Origin: Marvania coccoides
Taxonomy: Eukaryota > Chlorophyta > Trebouxiophyceae > Chlorellales > Chlorellaceae
Direction of reading: 5' to 3'
Assembly (NCBI GenBank): GCA_963854735.1
Contig: OY978097.1
Coordinates: forward strand, 682,001 to 746,000
DNA length: 64,000 nt
Part shown: positions 22,115-32,302 of the stretch, piece by piece
Layout: each line of letters begins with the position of its first letter
Numbering within the stretch: the first letter of the stretch is position 1
The notes under the pieces: generated by a model
What the model saw: only the letters and a program-made list of their open reading frames with translations
What the model was told of the DNA's origin: nothing
Databases searched by the model: none
Position numbers and translations under genes: made by a program

Positions 22115-22656
22115 CGAGCGATCGTTAATTTTCCTGAAATGTAATTTATTATGAGGAGCAGTAAGAGGAAAATGGCCGGCGGCGGATTGAGGAGGGTTGG
22201 TTGTACGAGAGCCCTTTCTCGGGCTGTTCAGCGCGCCAAGCGCTCTTCGAAGGTAAATCCAGGCGAATGAGCGTGGCTGGAAGATCTTCGATCTTCCAGA
22301 AAGAGGATACTGGTTTAGGTGAGCAGCGTTTTTGGGGGTGAGCAGGTGCAAAACCTCACATTCATGTGTTATTTGCATTCGTTTTTTATTTTACCAACGT
22401 AGGGTTTCCCTTGAAACCGCTTGCTCGTCTATCCAGCAACGTTTTGTTCCCGTGATCATCTGAGCACACAAACGATAATAAGTGTTTTCCCCACAATTTC
22501 TTTGTTCAAAAGTCAGGTAAATAGAAGATTTAACCACATATTTTAGGGTCTTACCTCTGATGGTGTGCCAGATCTCGCCTGTCACGAATCTCACATTGAC
22601 GTCGTCGTCGGAGAGAGCTAATATAATTATTTGTTGCTGTACTCCCAGATTAAGAA
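22115..22656. other. Intergenic ALG2-AKR with a perfect hairpin
   Basis: No protein gene is evident. A TGTAA sits at about 22140, 26 bases after the ALG2 stop, where a green-algal polyadenylation signal would be expected. A perfect 10-bp inverted repeat with a 3-base loop lies at 22277-22299 (arms CTGGAAGATC / GATCTTCCAG). The remainder is AT-rich. Confidence 0.5.
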
Positions 22657-24649
22657 ATGGCTGGCCTCCCCCTACGTAAGCTGGGATCTTTGGAAGTCCC
22701 CTGCCTTGGTCTTGGCTGCATGGGTGAGATATATATATGTATATATATTTGGGGGGGGGGGCATTTACCCAAAAAAATAGTTGCGCCTCCCTCAGTGCCT
22801 TAAATATCATCTTCTCTGCTTGGCGATACGTGGTATCTTGGGTATCATAAGCAGCCCATTATCTCATCTTCATATTTCTTTCGTCAGGCATGAGCGCTTT
22901 CTACACCGGCCCAAAGGTTTCTGACGAGGACTGCATCGCCACCATCCACGCCTCTATCGCCGCCGGCTGCAACTTCCTCGACACCAGCGACATCTATGGC
23001 CCGTTCACCAACGAGGTCCTCGTCGGTAAGAAGCGAACAGGTTGCCAAGGCTTTTAATTTTTTTTTTGCGATGAATTTTCCCCACAGCATGCTCATCTTC
23101 TCATGTTCTCCTGCATTTCTTCCTCATCCGCATCATCAATCTGATTCCCTATTCCAACTCCTGCTTTCTGATACGATTTTTCTAGGCAAGGCCATCCAAA
23201 AGTACTCTCGTGACCAGGTCAGTTGACAATTTAACTATTCCCGAAAAGTACCCGCGGAAAAGACCTGGGCAACCCACGAGTTGTAACCTAAATCTACTTG
23301 AATGATTGACAATTCATCGCATGCCACAGAATCCCATGATATTGCATTTTCGTCACGTTTAATGACCTAACTAACAATATATATGTTAATTTTTTCGTAC
23401 AGGTCATCGTTGCCACCAAGTTCGGCATTGTTTTTGACGAAAATGGAATGCGGTTCGACGGCACCAGGGCCCACGCCAGGGCGGCGTGCGAGGCCTCCCT
23501 GGAGCGCCTGGGGCTGGAATACGTCGATCTGTAAGTCTTTAAACGTTATATTCCCCCTCAAATACATTGAAATGTCGGTTTAAGCCTGCAAGTTTAACTA
23601 TTCTTGAAAAGCACCCGCGGAAAAGTCCTGGAAAGCCCTGCAAAAAAATAATTTAATAGCAGCATTTCATTTTTCCTACTTCTTTCCACCCTGCAGGTAC
23701 TACCTTCACCGCAGGGACCCCGCCACCCCCATCACCGAGACGATGGCCGAGCTGAAATTGCTGGTTGAGGAGGGCAAGATCAAGCACATCGGGCTCTCTG
23801 AGTGCAGCGCTGCTGACATCCGTGCTGCGCATGCTGTGTTCCCCGTGACCGCCATTCAGCTGGAGTGGTCGCTATGGACCCGGGACGTGGAGAAGGAGAT
23901 TGTGAGTACAACAAAAGAAGAATATTATTATATAATTATTTACCAATTATTGCTTAAAAGAAAGCAGTTCTAGTCTCCATGAATCCCTCAAAAAAAAAAA
24001 AAACTGATGATAAACCAATAAATGCACTGCTTGCAGGTCCCTCTCTGCCGAGAGCTGGGCATCGGCATCGTTGCCTACAGCCCTCTGGGCCGCGGTTTCC
24101 TCACCGGCGCCCTGAAAAGCATCGACGACCTGGCAGATGACGACTGGCGGCGTGAAGTGCCGCGCTTCCACAAAGAAGCCTTCGAGAAGGCGAGCATTCA
24201 TCCCCGTGGTTAACCGTTTCGAATCACACGATTTTTTGTTCACTCATTCTTGTGGATTCCCAGAGCCGACCTGCCGCCGCTCCAATCTTTCACAACCGTT
24301 TTCGAGACACCTGTATGCGCGTCCTTAAGCTTATGTTTGTCCCTGGGCGTTTTGCTTGCTGCAGAACTTGGAGCTGGTGGCCAAGATTGAGGAACTCGCC
24401 GCAGGGCACAAGTGCACCCCCGCCCAGTTGGCGCTGGCGTGGGTTCTCCACCAAGGAGAGGACGTTGTGCCCATCCCTGGCACTCGCCGCATCAATTATC
24501 TGACAGAGAACCTCGCTGCTGCCAAAATCAAGCTGACCCATCAGGAGATTGAGGTCCTGGAGGCCGCAGTTCAGGCTCAGACGGTGGTGGGGGATCGCTA
24601 CCCTACGGAGATGATGCAGTATGGTACTTTCCACTACGGCGATAAGTAA
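22657..24649 (+). CDS. Aldo/keto reductase (AKR13-like, plant auxin-induced type)
   Basis: Exons 22657-22723, 22888-23025, 23186-23217, 23403-23530, 23697-23901, 24037-24189 and 24365-24649 give 335 residues. It is a cytosolic NADPH-dependent carbonyl reductase of the family that includes perakine reductase and bacterial YakC. The catalytic tetrad is visible: Asp54 and Tyr59 in FLDTSDIYG, Lys85 in VATKFG, and His126 in YYLHR. Also seen are [16 protein letters not shown], the phosphate-site [12 protein letters not shown] and the C-terminal [18 protein letters not shown]. The substrate cannot be predicted. Intron 6 begins GC (AAG|GCGAGC), the only donor that keeps [14 protein letters not shown] in frame. 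Introns 3 and 4 share a 46-nt repeat, and intron 1 carries an AT repeat and an 11-G run. Confidence 0.93.
22729..22761. repeat. (AT)n followed by an 11-G run in AKR intron 1
   Basis: An AT dinucleotide stretch (22729-22748) followed by eleven consecutive G (22751-22761), inside the first intron of the aldo/keto reductase gene. Confidence 0.85.
23230..23275. repeat. 46-nt intronic repeat, first copy (AKR intron 3)
   Basis: Begins TTTAACTATTCCCGAAAAGT. It matches 23593-23638 in intron 4 at 39 of 46 positions without gaps. The core ACCCGCGGAAAAG is identical in both. Confidence 0.85.
23593..23638. repeat. 46-nt intronic repeat, second copy (AKR intron 4)
   Basis: Begins TTTAACTATTCTTGAAAAGC; partner of 23230-23275 in the preceding intron. 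Confidence 0.85.
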
Positions 24650-24931
24650 AGATGAGGGTTGCGAATTATGTTGTGATTGATTTTTGTTTCCTCCCACCTG
24701 TGGAGCGGAGAGGGGAGACTGTGAGGCAGCGAAGCATTTTTTCATCTAGATTTATAAAATTACGAGGTGGTCTATTACCCTTTTTTTATTGGCACTATGG
24801 GTGATCCTATGTGTTGTGATACGTATTTTTTTCCTCTTCTTCTTTTTGAATTTCTAACAATATATTACAAATTCACTCGCACCTATCCCTTGCATTAAAT
24901 TAAGTTTGTTTCTCGTAAATAGCTGTTCGGT

Positions 24932-26277
24932 TTAAAAATCGGTGTCCTTGCCCCCCAGTCCCGCTTTCCACCCCCCTCGCGGCGTATCAGAGTACGCAGC
25001 AGGGTCCATGGGGTCCAGCTGCCCCTCCCTCTTTTGACGAGAACTGGCGGCAGCAGCGGCGGGCAGCGCCGGCCGCTGCCTCTGCTGTGGCGCCGCCGCC
25101 TGTGCGGGAGCTCCCGTCTCAGTTCCTGTAGGAGGGTGCCACTGCGTCAGCTGCAGGGCTTCGTTGTAATAATAGGTAGCGCCAGAAGTGGCATCCAGGG
25201 CCCAAGTCCATCCAGGCGGTAAAACGGGCAGCTGCGGCTGCTTCATTACGGCCGGTAACACTGCTGGTGCGACCACGTGTGAGTTTGCTGCTGAGACCCC
25301 GGTTGCTGGATGCTGCGATTCAACGACAGCTGGCGCTGGTGCCTGCACTCCAGCCTCCGTCTGTTGTTCAGGCGCGTCAGCTTCGGGGAACGTCCATCGC
25401 CGCTCGCCTGAGAGAAATGTATGAAAACAGAACGAAAAAAAATTAGAAAAAGAAAAGGGAGGAATGAAAAGACATTTGGCATTCTATTACAACGGGAAAT
25501 AAATATTCACCTGTGCTGCGGCAGAAGTAGTAAGTGACCTTGGTGGTGGGGTCCGCTGCGCTTTCCCAGCCCTTTGGAAGCACCTTGGGGGCAGCAGCAC
25601 CAGAAGCAGCAGCAGCAGGCAATGGTGAGGCAGCAGCGACAGCACTAGGCGCCGGCTTGGCGACGGGCTTCGTCCAGCTGCTCTCACCGGTTACTCGGTT
25701 GAAATAATAGTCCCCCTTGGTGGTGGGATCCTGCCCTTTCTCCCAGCCAGGAGGCAGAAACTCGGCCGCTGCCTGCTGAGGCGCCGGAACGGAATAACCG
25801 GCAGCTGAATACGCGGCGGCCGGTGCCGCTGCGCGATATCGAGCCTGCTGGTAGGGCGCGCCGCCAAGAGCTGCCTGGTAGGACGAGGTTCCAGTTCTGG
25901 CATGCTTTGCCCCGCCAGCCGGCTCTTCATAAGAGCCTTGCGCGTCCTGGGGACGCTTTAAACTGCACCAAAAACATAGCATGGAAATTATGTAGTGTGG
26001 GGGGCCTTTCAAATGCTCTCTCTCTCTCTCTCCTCTCTCTCTCACCCTGCCAGAGCTCCCGGTGCTGCAGTCGCTGCTTGAGCGGCAACAGGCGGAGTAG
26101 GCGATCCTGCCGCTGCGCCAGCTGCAGATGATATAAATAGGGTGGTACAGTTAAGATGCGAAGCAGGGAGGCGAAACACAGCTAAACAGTGAAATAAACG
26201 AAAACCATTTAAAACTCGCCTTGTTTCTGCATCCATGCCGGCAGCACGGCGCCTCTCCCTCGGCCGACTCCTGACAT
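24932..26277 (-). CDS. PQBP1: PQBP1-like protein with three WW domains
   Basis: Exons 26277-26220, 26121-26046, 25962-25511 and 25407-24932 (minus strand) give 353 residues. PQBP1 is a nuclear WW-domain factor linked to transcription and splicing. Three WW domains are present: one begins LPPGWEKGQDPTTKGDYYF and ends SSWTKP, the second begins LPKGWESAADPTTKVTYYF and ends RRWTFP (its halves lie on exons 3 and 4), and the third begins LPPGWTWALDATSGATYYY and ends TQWHPP. The C-terminal signature LDPMDPAAYSDTPRGGW is the PQBP1 hallmark. The protein ends soon after it, so the U5-15kD-binding tail of animal PQBP1 is not obvious. Linkers are Ala/Pro/Gln-rich. Intron 1 has a GC donor (CAAG|GCGAGT), and intron 2 carries a TC microsatellite (about 26015-26043). 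Confidence 0.88.
26015..26043. repeat. (TC)n microsatellite in PQBP1 intron 2
   Basis: CT/TC dinucleotide run abutting the 5' splice site of PQBP1 intron 2 (read as GA repeats on the gene's own strand). Confidence 0.85.
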
Positions 26278-26520
26278 GGTGACGTTCAATAAATTAATAA
26301 ATTAAATGCGCCAAGATAGCTGCAGCGATCATGTTTTCGGCAACAAATGTAAAGAGACACGTTTCCAGACTGTTTTCCGCAAGATGAGCATAATTGTGTT
26401 TGTTGAAAAAATAATTTACATCATTATCGTGCCATTTGAGGGACTGGAATCTCGCAAGCCTTGGATTTTTTTGTTTACATCCAACATCTCTTTTTCCTCC
26501 CCGCAAGAGAAGCACCCATC

Positions 26521-27149
26521 ATGGGCAAACGGGCCAAATCAAACAAGACAAATGCCAATGATGACGTGGAGCCAGCCCTGGCGCAGCCTGCCGCCGGAAA
26601 GGGCTCCGAAAAAAAGGGGAAAGCGGCAGACGCGGCGGTGAAGACAACAGAGGCAGGAGAGCGGCCTTCAAAGAAAGCAAAGGCTTCTGAAGAAATCGAC
26701 GGGTTGTTTGGGCAATTGAAAGGCGCAAAGAAGATCAAAGACGTAGCCAAGGTGAGCTATTTGCATTTGAAAACATTTTATTGTGTGTTCATGCAACATT
26801 TTGTAATGCTTGTTTTAACAAGGGAAATTTGTTTATTGCTGCAGGAAAAGTCTGGAGATGAGGAAGCTGCAGCTGATGAGCCAACCAAAAAGGCGCCAAA
26901 GCTGAAGGGCAGCAAGGACGATATCTTCGGAGCCAACACTGGAAAATCCCGAGGGTGGGTTAAACTATTGTTATAATTGAGTTTTAACCAGCTGGAAAAT
27001 TCGTAATAAATGGCCGTATTTTATTGTGCTTTTGCTGCAGGAAAACCGAGGAAGGATTTGCCATTTACTCGGAAGAAGAGCTGGGGCTGGGCAAGCAGGC
27101 CGGAGGAGACACCCCTCAGTGCCCTTTCGACTGCGACTGCTGCTACTAA
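26521..27149 (+). CDS. DUF1764 nuclear-type basic protein
   Basis: Exons 26521-26751, 26845-26954 and 27041-27149 give 149 residues. The C-terminal signature of the DUF1764 family is clear: KGSKDDIFGANTGKSRGKTE, then FAIYSEEELGLG and the end TPQCPFDCDCCY. The N-terminal half is Lys/Ala/Glu-rich with likely nuclear-localisation stretches (KRAKSNK, RPSKKAKA) and a hydrophobic IDGLFGQLKGAKKIKDVAK motif. The function of the family is unknown; the conserved Cys cluster suggests metal binding, which is an inference. The gene is divergent from PQBP1, with 243 bases between starts. Confidence 0.85.
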
Positions 27150-27499
27150 AGCTGCAGTTTAGAAAGCGCGAATTGCACTATAGCTACGTGATTGTACTGA
27201 TTGAGAAGCAAAGATATAGCGAAATATTCAGCAGCACGATCGCACTGTTAATGCCAAAGACATTGTATGGCTGCTTAGATTGTACTTAAATTAAAAAGAA
27301 AATGAATCTTTTGAATTTTCACTGCACGAATATACAGTTTTGACAGCTGCATTCGACGCGAAATGCTGTTTGACCAACTCTGTGTTTGACCTGACCGCTG
27401 TAAATCTAAGTTTACAGCTGCAAAAACACACGCTATGCCGCCTCTCCAGGCCATTCCCACGTATTGTTATATTTTTCTGAGCACCAGCGCTCATTAAAA
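27150..27499. other. Intergenic DUF1764 - coiled-coil gene
   Basis: This stretch holds the 3' flank of the DUF1764 gene and the promoter of the next gene in the same direction. It is AT-rich, and I see no further gene or structure. Confidence 0.5.
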
Positions 27500-28401
27500 A
27501 TGTCGTCCTCCAAGTTTGAGGGCCTTCGGTGCCGGTTGGAGAAACTTGAAGTGCACCTTAGCGCTAAGATCCCTCCAGGCAGCGAAGAGAGGCCAAGCGC
27601 CCCAAAGCAACAGCGGCGATTTATTTGCGCGATTCACCCATCCACCAGCGCGTTGAACGCCCGCCCCAGCGGTGGCGATGCTGCAACAATCAGAATCAGC
27701 GGTCTGCTAAGCAGACTGGAGGCAGCAGAGCAGCAGCACGTTCGCGAAAAGGCCTCGCTCACGCTGCAACTGCAGAAAGAGCGCCAGCGCACGCAGCGCG
27801 CCGAAGCAGCCAGCAGGAGAGCTGAGGGTCAGCGAGACTTCAGGCTGTCCGAGGCTCGCCACCTGAAAAATGCTCTAAAGAGCAGGGACGACCAGCTCAC
27901 CTCGCTGCAAGACCGGCTGAGCCAGCTGGAGTCGCAGGCCATCTGCGCGGAAGCCATCGAGCAGGCGACAGGTATGAGAAGAAAGGTGCAAATCCTGTGA
28001 GCAACAGCCAGGGGAGCTTGAGGAAGGTGAAATTAAGCAATATTAATTGATTTCCCGTTGCCTCTTTTATTTCAACAGCCGAGCGTGATGGCATGCGAGC
28101 TGCGCTGGTAGAGACGCAAGAGAAGGCGGAGAAGGAGGGGGCTGTGGCACGCAGTGCTCGCACAGAGACGGCAGCCTTGCAAGAGAGATTAATCAGTCTG
28201 CAGCGAGATTTCGAGCTGGAGCATGGCGCGCGGGTGAGGGCTGAAAAGGAGGCTGCTAGCCTGAGGGCCAGGCTGAAAGAGGCTGAAAGAGTGGCTGAGA
28301 AATTAGAGCGGGGCCTGACTCAGCATGCACGGCAAGCTGCGGACCGCGCGACAGTGATGGAGCGCCTGGTGGTGCTGGGCGAGCTGCTGGGCGGAGAATG
28401 A
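27500..28401 (+). CDS. Coiled-coil protein of unknown function
   Basis: Exons 27500-27971 and 28079-28401 give 264 residues. The protein is not recognised. From about residue 60 to the end it is almost continuous coiled coil, with heptad-like Leu/Ala positions, dense Glu/Arg/Lys/Gln and no Pro (LLSRLEAAEQQHVREKASL, LQDRLSQLESQ, AALQERLISLQRDFELEHG). The first 60 residues are more basic and probably disordered. There is no signal or membrane segment. The length and heptads recall cytoskeletal or basal-body proteins, but nothing in the sequence shows a specific role. Confidence 0.7.
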
Positions 28402-28642
28402 ATGAAAAAATGCATGGAACCGCTTTCCATGGCATATTCTTCTTTTGATAACTTTGCTGCTCATGCTGCAAAACCCCTCAACCCTACCCCCAACCCATTT
28501 CTGTGAACAAAAATGAATAATGATTGAAGAACCAAGCGTGCAAATTGTTTACACCGCTCTTCTACCTAAACTAGTATACCGATTTCAGTCAGAGTACACA
28601 CATCATCGCTTATTTCTTCACAATCCACATCGAGAGAGTGCA

Positions 28643-29382
28643 CTACTTCTCGATCTGCTCGCGGAGGCGGCGGATGGTGGATCGCACGGTGACGGAGGAG
28701 GCGGTGTTGAGGGTGTAGGCGCCGCCTGCCTGGGTCTTGCAGCAGGCCTTGCACTTCCAGATGCCGACCACCGACCGCTTCATCGAAAACTTGCCGCAGA
28801 AGCTGCAGAAGTACCTCGAGTGCTGGCTGACCTCGATCTTCTTGATCTGCTTACGCAGGGAGGCACCGTAGCGGGTGCCGTACTTGCCGACGATCCCGAC
28901 CTTCTTCGTGCGCTTCGACTGCAAGGAGTGTGAGAAGGGGTGGGGAGGGAGTGAGAAATACGGTAGTCAAGGGCATTCATCAGGATGCAGAAGAGCCTCC
29001 TCCTATCTCCTATTTATTTTCCTCTGAAAAAACCTCCTCCCAAACAAAAAAATATGGCAGCGAGACACGAGAAACGCCAGCGGCCCAAACAATAAAAATC
29101 ACGATGCCATGATGGCAAAAAAATGATGCCGAACACGGGGTAACCAGCCGCAAAAAGAGAAGAGATGGGCTGCCAAATTTTAATGTTCGAATCACTCGCG
29201 GCGTCTCAAATAGTATCCAGCTTGCGGGGCGGGGCTACGAAAAATAAATCTCCACAAAGCTAAGTAACCGCCGCGCTGCCCGCCACGCCTCTTTATGCCG
29301 CTTTAAAATAATCCGCTGGCCGCCGATGTTTTTCAGAAAAATAGGAGGAGGCTCTCGGGTGCGCGGGTCGGGGACTCACCAT
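28643..29382 (-). CDS. RPL37A: 60S ribosomal protein eL43 (RPL37A)
   Basis: The coding part of the first exon is only the ATG (29382-29380), followed by a 461-nt intron and exon 28918-28643. The protein has 92 residues, exactly the family length. It starts [19 protein letters not shown]. The zinc-ribbon Cys pairs CSFC and CKAC are present, and it ends with [20 protein letters not shown]. It is a structural protein of the large cytosolic ribosomal subunit. The intron is the longest in the window for so small a gene and could host a small RNA, but I found no convincing C/D or H/ACA pair on the transcribed strand. It is divergent from plastid uL10c. Confidence 0.97.
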
Positions 29383-29599
29383 TTTTGCTCCCTGCGAAAT
29401 TAAAGAGGCTGACAGCAGTCGAGAGCCGGGCTTAAATGGGCTTCAATTTATCCTGGAAAGAATGGCGACTGCTGGGCGCTTTCTACCTCAAAAGTTTTGA
29501 AGCCTCAAAACGAGCGAAATTCCAGCGCATTGCCCATCCGCGAATCGCCAATTTATTCGGCAAGCTCCCAGCACCGCGCCTGCCAGTTTGTGTGCGAAG

Positions 29600-30593
29600 A
29601 TGCGGCATTTCATTCCTGCGCAGAGGTGGGTACACACTAAATGATGACCTTTTTCAATTTATAAATAATAATTATTGATCAGTAAGCTAATATCATGCTA
29701 TTTGGCACCGCCTGCAGGTGCGCGGCACCCGCACAAAGCTTGTCGGCAAAATCACATGTCGCAAACGTCGCGGCCTTTCGCCCATCGCCGGCGCACTTGC
29801 AGCAGTCTAGGGGAAATCTTCAGGTATGATATAAAAAACATCGCTGCGGCGGGGATGGGCGCCGCAATTCAATACCCACATACGTGAATTATCCACATTT
29901 TTGTCTCAAAAAGTCTCTTACTTTTTTCTCGTCCCTTGCTCACCCCCACATCTTCCACCTCGCGCGCAGGTCATGGCGGCCTTGACCCGTGCCGGCAAGG
30001 AGGACGCCATGGCCAAGCTGGTGCCGCTGTTGGAGAGCAGTTCTGTGGTGGTGGGGCTCCGCTACCAGGGCCTCTCCGTCAAGCAGATGCAGGAGCTGCG
30101 GGCGGTGCTGCCCGCCGAGGGCGCCAAGCTGCTGGTGTGCAAGAACACGCTGCTCAAGCGCGCCGCCGACGAGGTGGAGGGGTGGGCGGAACTGAAATCT
30201 GCAGCCAAGGGCGACAACGCCTGGCTGTTCGTGCAGGAGGAGCAGGTCGCAGCGGCCATCAAGGCGTACCTGGGGTACCAGAGCAAGCTGCGGGACGCGC
30301 TGCCCAAGGATGACCGTCCTAACTTCAAGCTGCTCAACGTTTCCGGCGGCTGCATGACCGGCGAGGCGCTCACCCAGGAGGACATGGCCCGCCTGGAGAA
30401 GCTCCCCACCAAGCTGGAGCTCATTGCCACCATCGCCCGCCTCATCAAGCAGGTCCCCACAAAGGTGGCGGTGTCGGTGAAACAGGTCCCGACCAAGCTG
30501 GCCTACGGAGTCAAGGCACTGGCAGATGCGGACGAGGACACCTCCAAGATCGTGGGAGAGGTGCTGCCCAAGGCCGAGGAAGCCTCGGAGTAA
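29600..30593 (+). CDS. Plastid ribosomal protein uL10c
   Basis: Exons 29600-29625, 29718-29823 and 29970-30593 give 251 residues. The first 44 are a transit peptide (MRHFIPAQRCAAPAQSLSAK...). The mature part is bacterial-type L10, base of the ribosomal stalk in the plastid: SVVVGLRYQGLSVKQMQELR, AKLLVCKNTLLKRA, AKGDNAWLFVQEE and LEKLPTKLELIATIARLI. The two short leader exons were placed by phase (CAG AG|G and CAG|GTC). The other two frames of exon 2 either stop or do not read on. A duplicated QVPTKVAVSVK / QVPTKLAYGVK segment precedes the C-terminal helix. Confidence 0.9.
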
Positions 30594-30780
30594 TAAACAG
30601 CGGAAAAGAAAAGAAAATATTTGGCAATTTTTTTCAGCGGCAACAAAAACACGACTTTACCTCATGTTTGTATCGTATTCATATTGAAAGAGAGGCCATT
30701 CGCGCCATGTAACACACATGCTTATTAACATACTCAGAAAGCCATTTTTACACGTTAAAATTACATTTTTAATAATAAAA

Positions 30781-31875
30781 CTAGAACGCCAATGCTAGCC
30801 GTGGCCCACCTGCGTTGTCAAATTCATTATTGTCTGCAGCGTCGCCTCCCTCCCCGCTGTCTGGCCTTCTTCGCTTGGTGCCGCCCTCCAGCTCCACCCC
30901 CGCCTCTGCCGCGCGCTTCCTATCCTCTTTAGCCACCTGCGCTTCTGCCTGCTCTCGCGGGTGCGGCCGAGGCAGCTGCCCCGGCAGCGTCGGCGCGGGG
31001 TCCGTCTTGAAATAGCGATGCCGCAGCGCGTCCACCGCGGTGATGCGCCGCCGCGGGTCCAGCGCCACCATCCGGCCCAGCAAATCCAGCGCATCGTCTG
31101 CTACCGCCGATGGAAATTGTTGCCGAAGCGGCGGCGCCGAGGTCGCAGAAAATTCGACAAACGCCGGCATAGCGCGCAGCCCCGCCCACTCCGGGTCGGT
31201 GGGGGTGCCCAGCGCTGTAAATACCTTGGTCAGCACCTCCACATCGGACTCTCCAGGGAACCAAGGGCGGCGCAGCAAAAGCTCGGCGAAAACGCAGCCT
31301 GCCGCCCAAATATCCACGCCAGGGCCGTAGCAGGTGGACCCATAGAGCAGCTCGGGCGCGCGGTACCACCGCGCGAATACCTGGTTGGTGTGGCGGCGCT
31401 CTGGGGAGCCGTAGATTCGAGAAAGGCCGAAATCGGCAAGCTTGATGCTGCCGTCGCCCGCCACGAGGAAGTTATTGGGCTTGATGTCGCGGTGCACCAC
31501 CCACCGCTCGTGGCAGTGCGCCAGCGCCTGCAGCACGGCCGCCATGTAGGCTTTGATGTCGCCGGCGCTGAGCACCATTGACCGGTCGTTGATTATCAGC
31601 TCCAGGTCGCTCTCGCAGTACTCAAACACCAGACCCAGCCCCTTCTTCAGCGGGATGACGTCCAGGAGGCACACGATGGCGGGGTGGTGCAGCTCTTTCA
31701 GGTACTTGACTTCTCGAAGAGCTGTGACGTTGACGCCCTCGCCTTTGCCGCCCACGCGGATCTTCTTGATGGCCACCACCTCGCCCGTCTCCTTGTTGGT
31801 GGCCTGCACAACCTCACCGAAGGTGCCCTTGCCCAGCACCTGGCCCTTGGTGTAGATGTCGGCAGTTTTGCCCAT
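30781..31875 (-). CDS. CDKD: CDK-activating-kinase-type cyclin-dependent kinase (CDKD/CDK7)
   Basis: This is an intronless gene of 364 residues. It is a Ser/Thr kinase of the CAK/TFIIH type, which activates other CDKs and phosphorylates the RNA polymerase II tail. Gly-loop GKGTFG is at residues 15-20. AIKKI carries the ATP Lys, and GVNVTALREVKYLKEL replaces the PSTAIRE helix as in plant CDKD. The catalytic loop is HRDIKPNNFL, then DFGLSRIYGSPERR and the activation segment HTNQVFARWYRAPELLYGS (with Thr), closely matching CDKD, then VDIWAAGCVFAELLLRRPW. The C-terminal 60 residues are charged, with a KRRRPDSGEGGD tail and a nuclear-type basic cluster. Confidence 0.93.
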   Translation of the reverse strand: MGKTADIYTKGQVLGKGTFGEVVQATNKETGEVVAIKKIRVGGKGEGVNVTALREVKYLKELHHPAIVCLLDVIPLKKGLGLVFEYCESDLELIINDRSMVLSAGDIKAYMAAVLQALAHCHERWVVHRDIKPNNFLVAGDGSIKLADFGLSRIYGSPERRHTNQVFARWYRAPELLYGSTCYGPGVDIWAAGCVFAELLLRRPWFPGESDVEVLTKVFTALGTPTDPEWAGLRAMPAFVEFSATSAPPLRQQFPSAVADDALDLLGRMVALDPRRRITAVDALRHRYFKTDPAPTLPGQLPRPHPREQAEAQVAKEDRKRAAEAGVELEGGTKRRRPDSGEGGDAADNNEFDNAGGPRLALAF

Positions 31876-32302
31876 AGCGTCGATCGTTCTTTGGGTTTCG
31901 TTGTAAGTGATTTATCTGGTGGTTCAGGCGCCTTGTCAGACCATTGTAATGCGTCAAATAGCTGCCAATGTGGCTTGTGAGCTAGCTAGATGATCATTTA
32001 AAAACAAAAAGTGATCAAAATATTAAAAATAGAGTGTGAGGGACAATCTGGGCACATCACCCTGTGAAAGAGCGCAAGTATATTCCATTTATTGTTTTAA
32101 TTGAACAAAAGTTGCAATAGATAAATAAATAATCAGCTGCGAGGGGACTCATATCAAACCTTTTCAAACTTTTTTCTCTGCTTTTCAGAACAATTAGCCC
32201 AATTTTATAAAATTTGCAACTACACCTATTAGAACTTCAGCCCATCAAGAGGCCGATACATGCTCAATTAACACTGCTTTGATCCATACACCCCATAAAA
32301 CA
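31876..32302. other. Divergent intergenic CDKD / JTB-like
   Basis: This AT-rich region between two divergent starts presumably holds both promoters. I see no gene or structured RNA. Confidence 0.5.

Noticed and set aside
22151..22270. 41-codon ATG frame after ALG2 (MRSSKRKMAGGGLRR...)
   Set aside because: Short, basic, with no homology seen, and it lies in the ALG2 3' flank past the likely polyadenylation signal.
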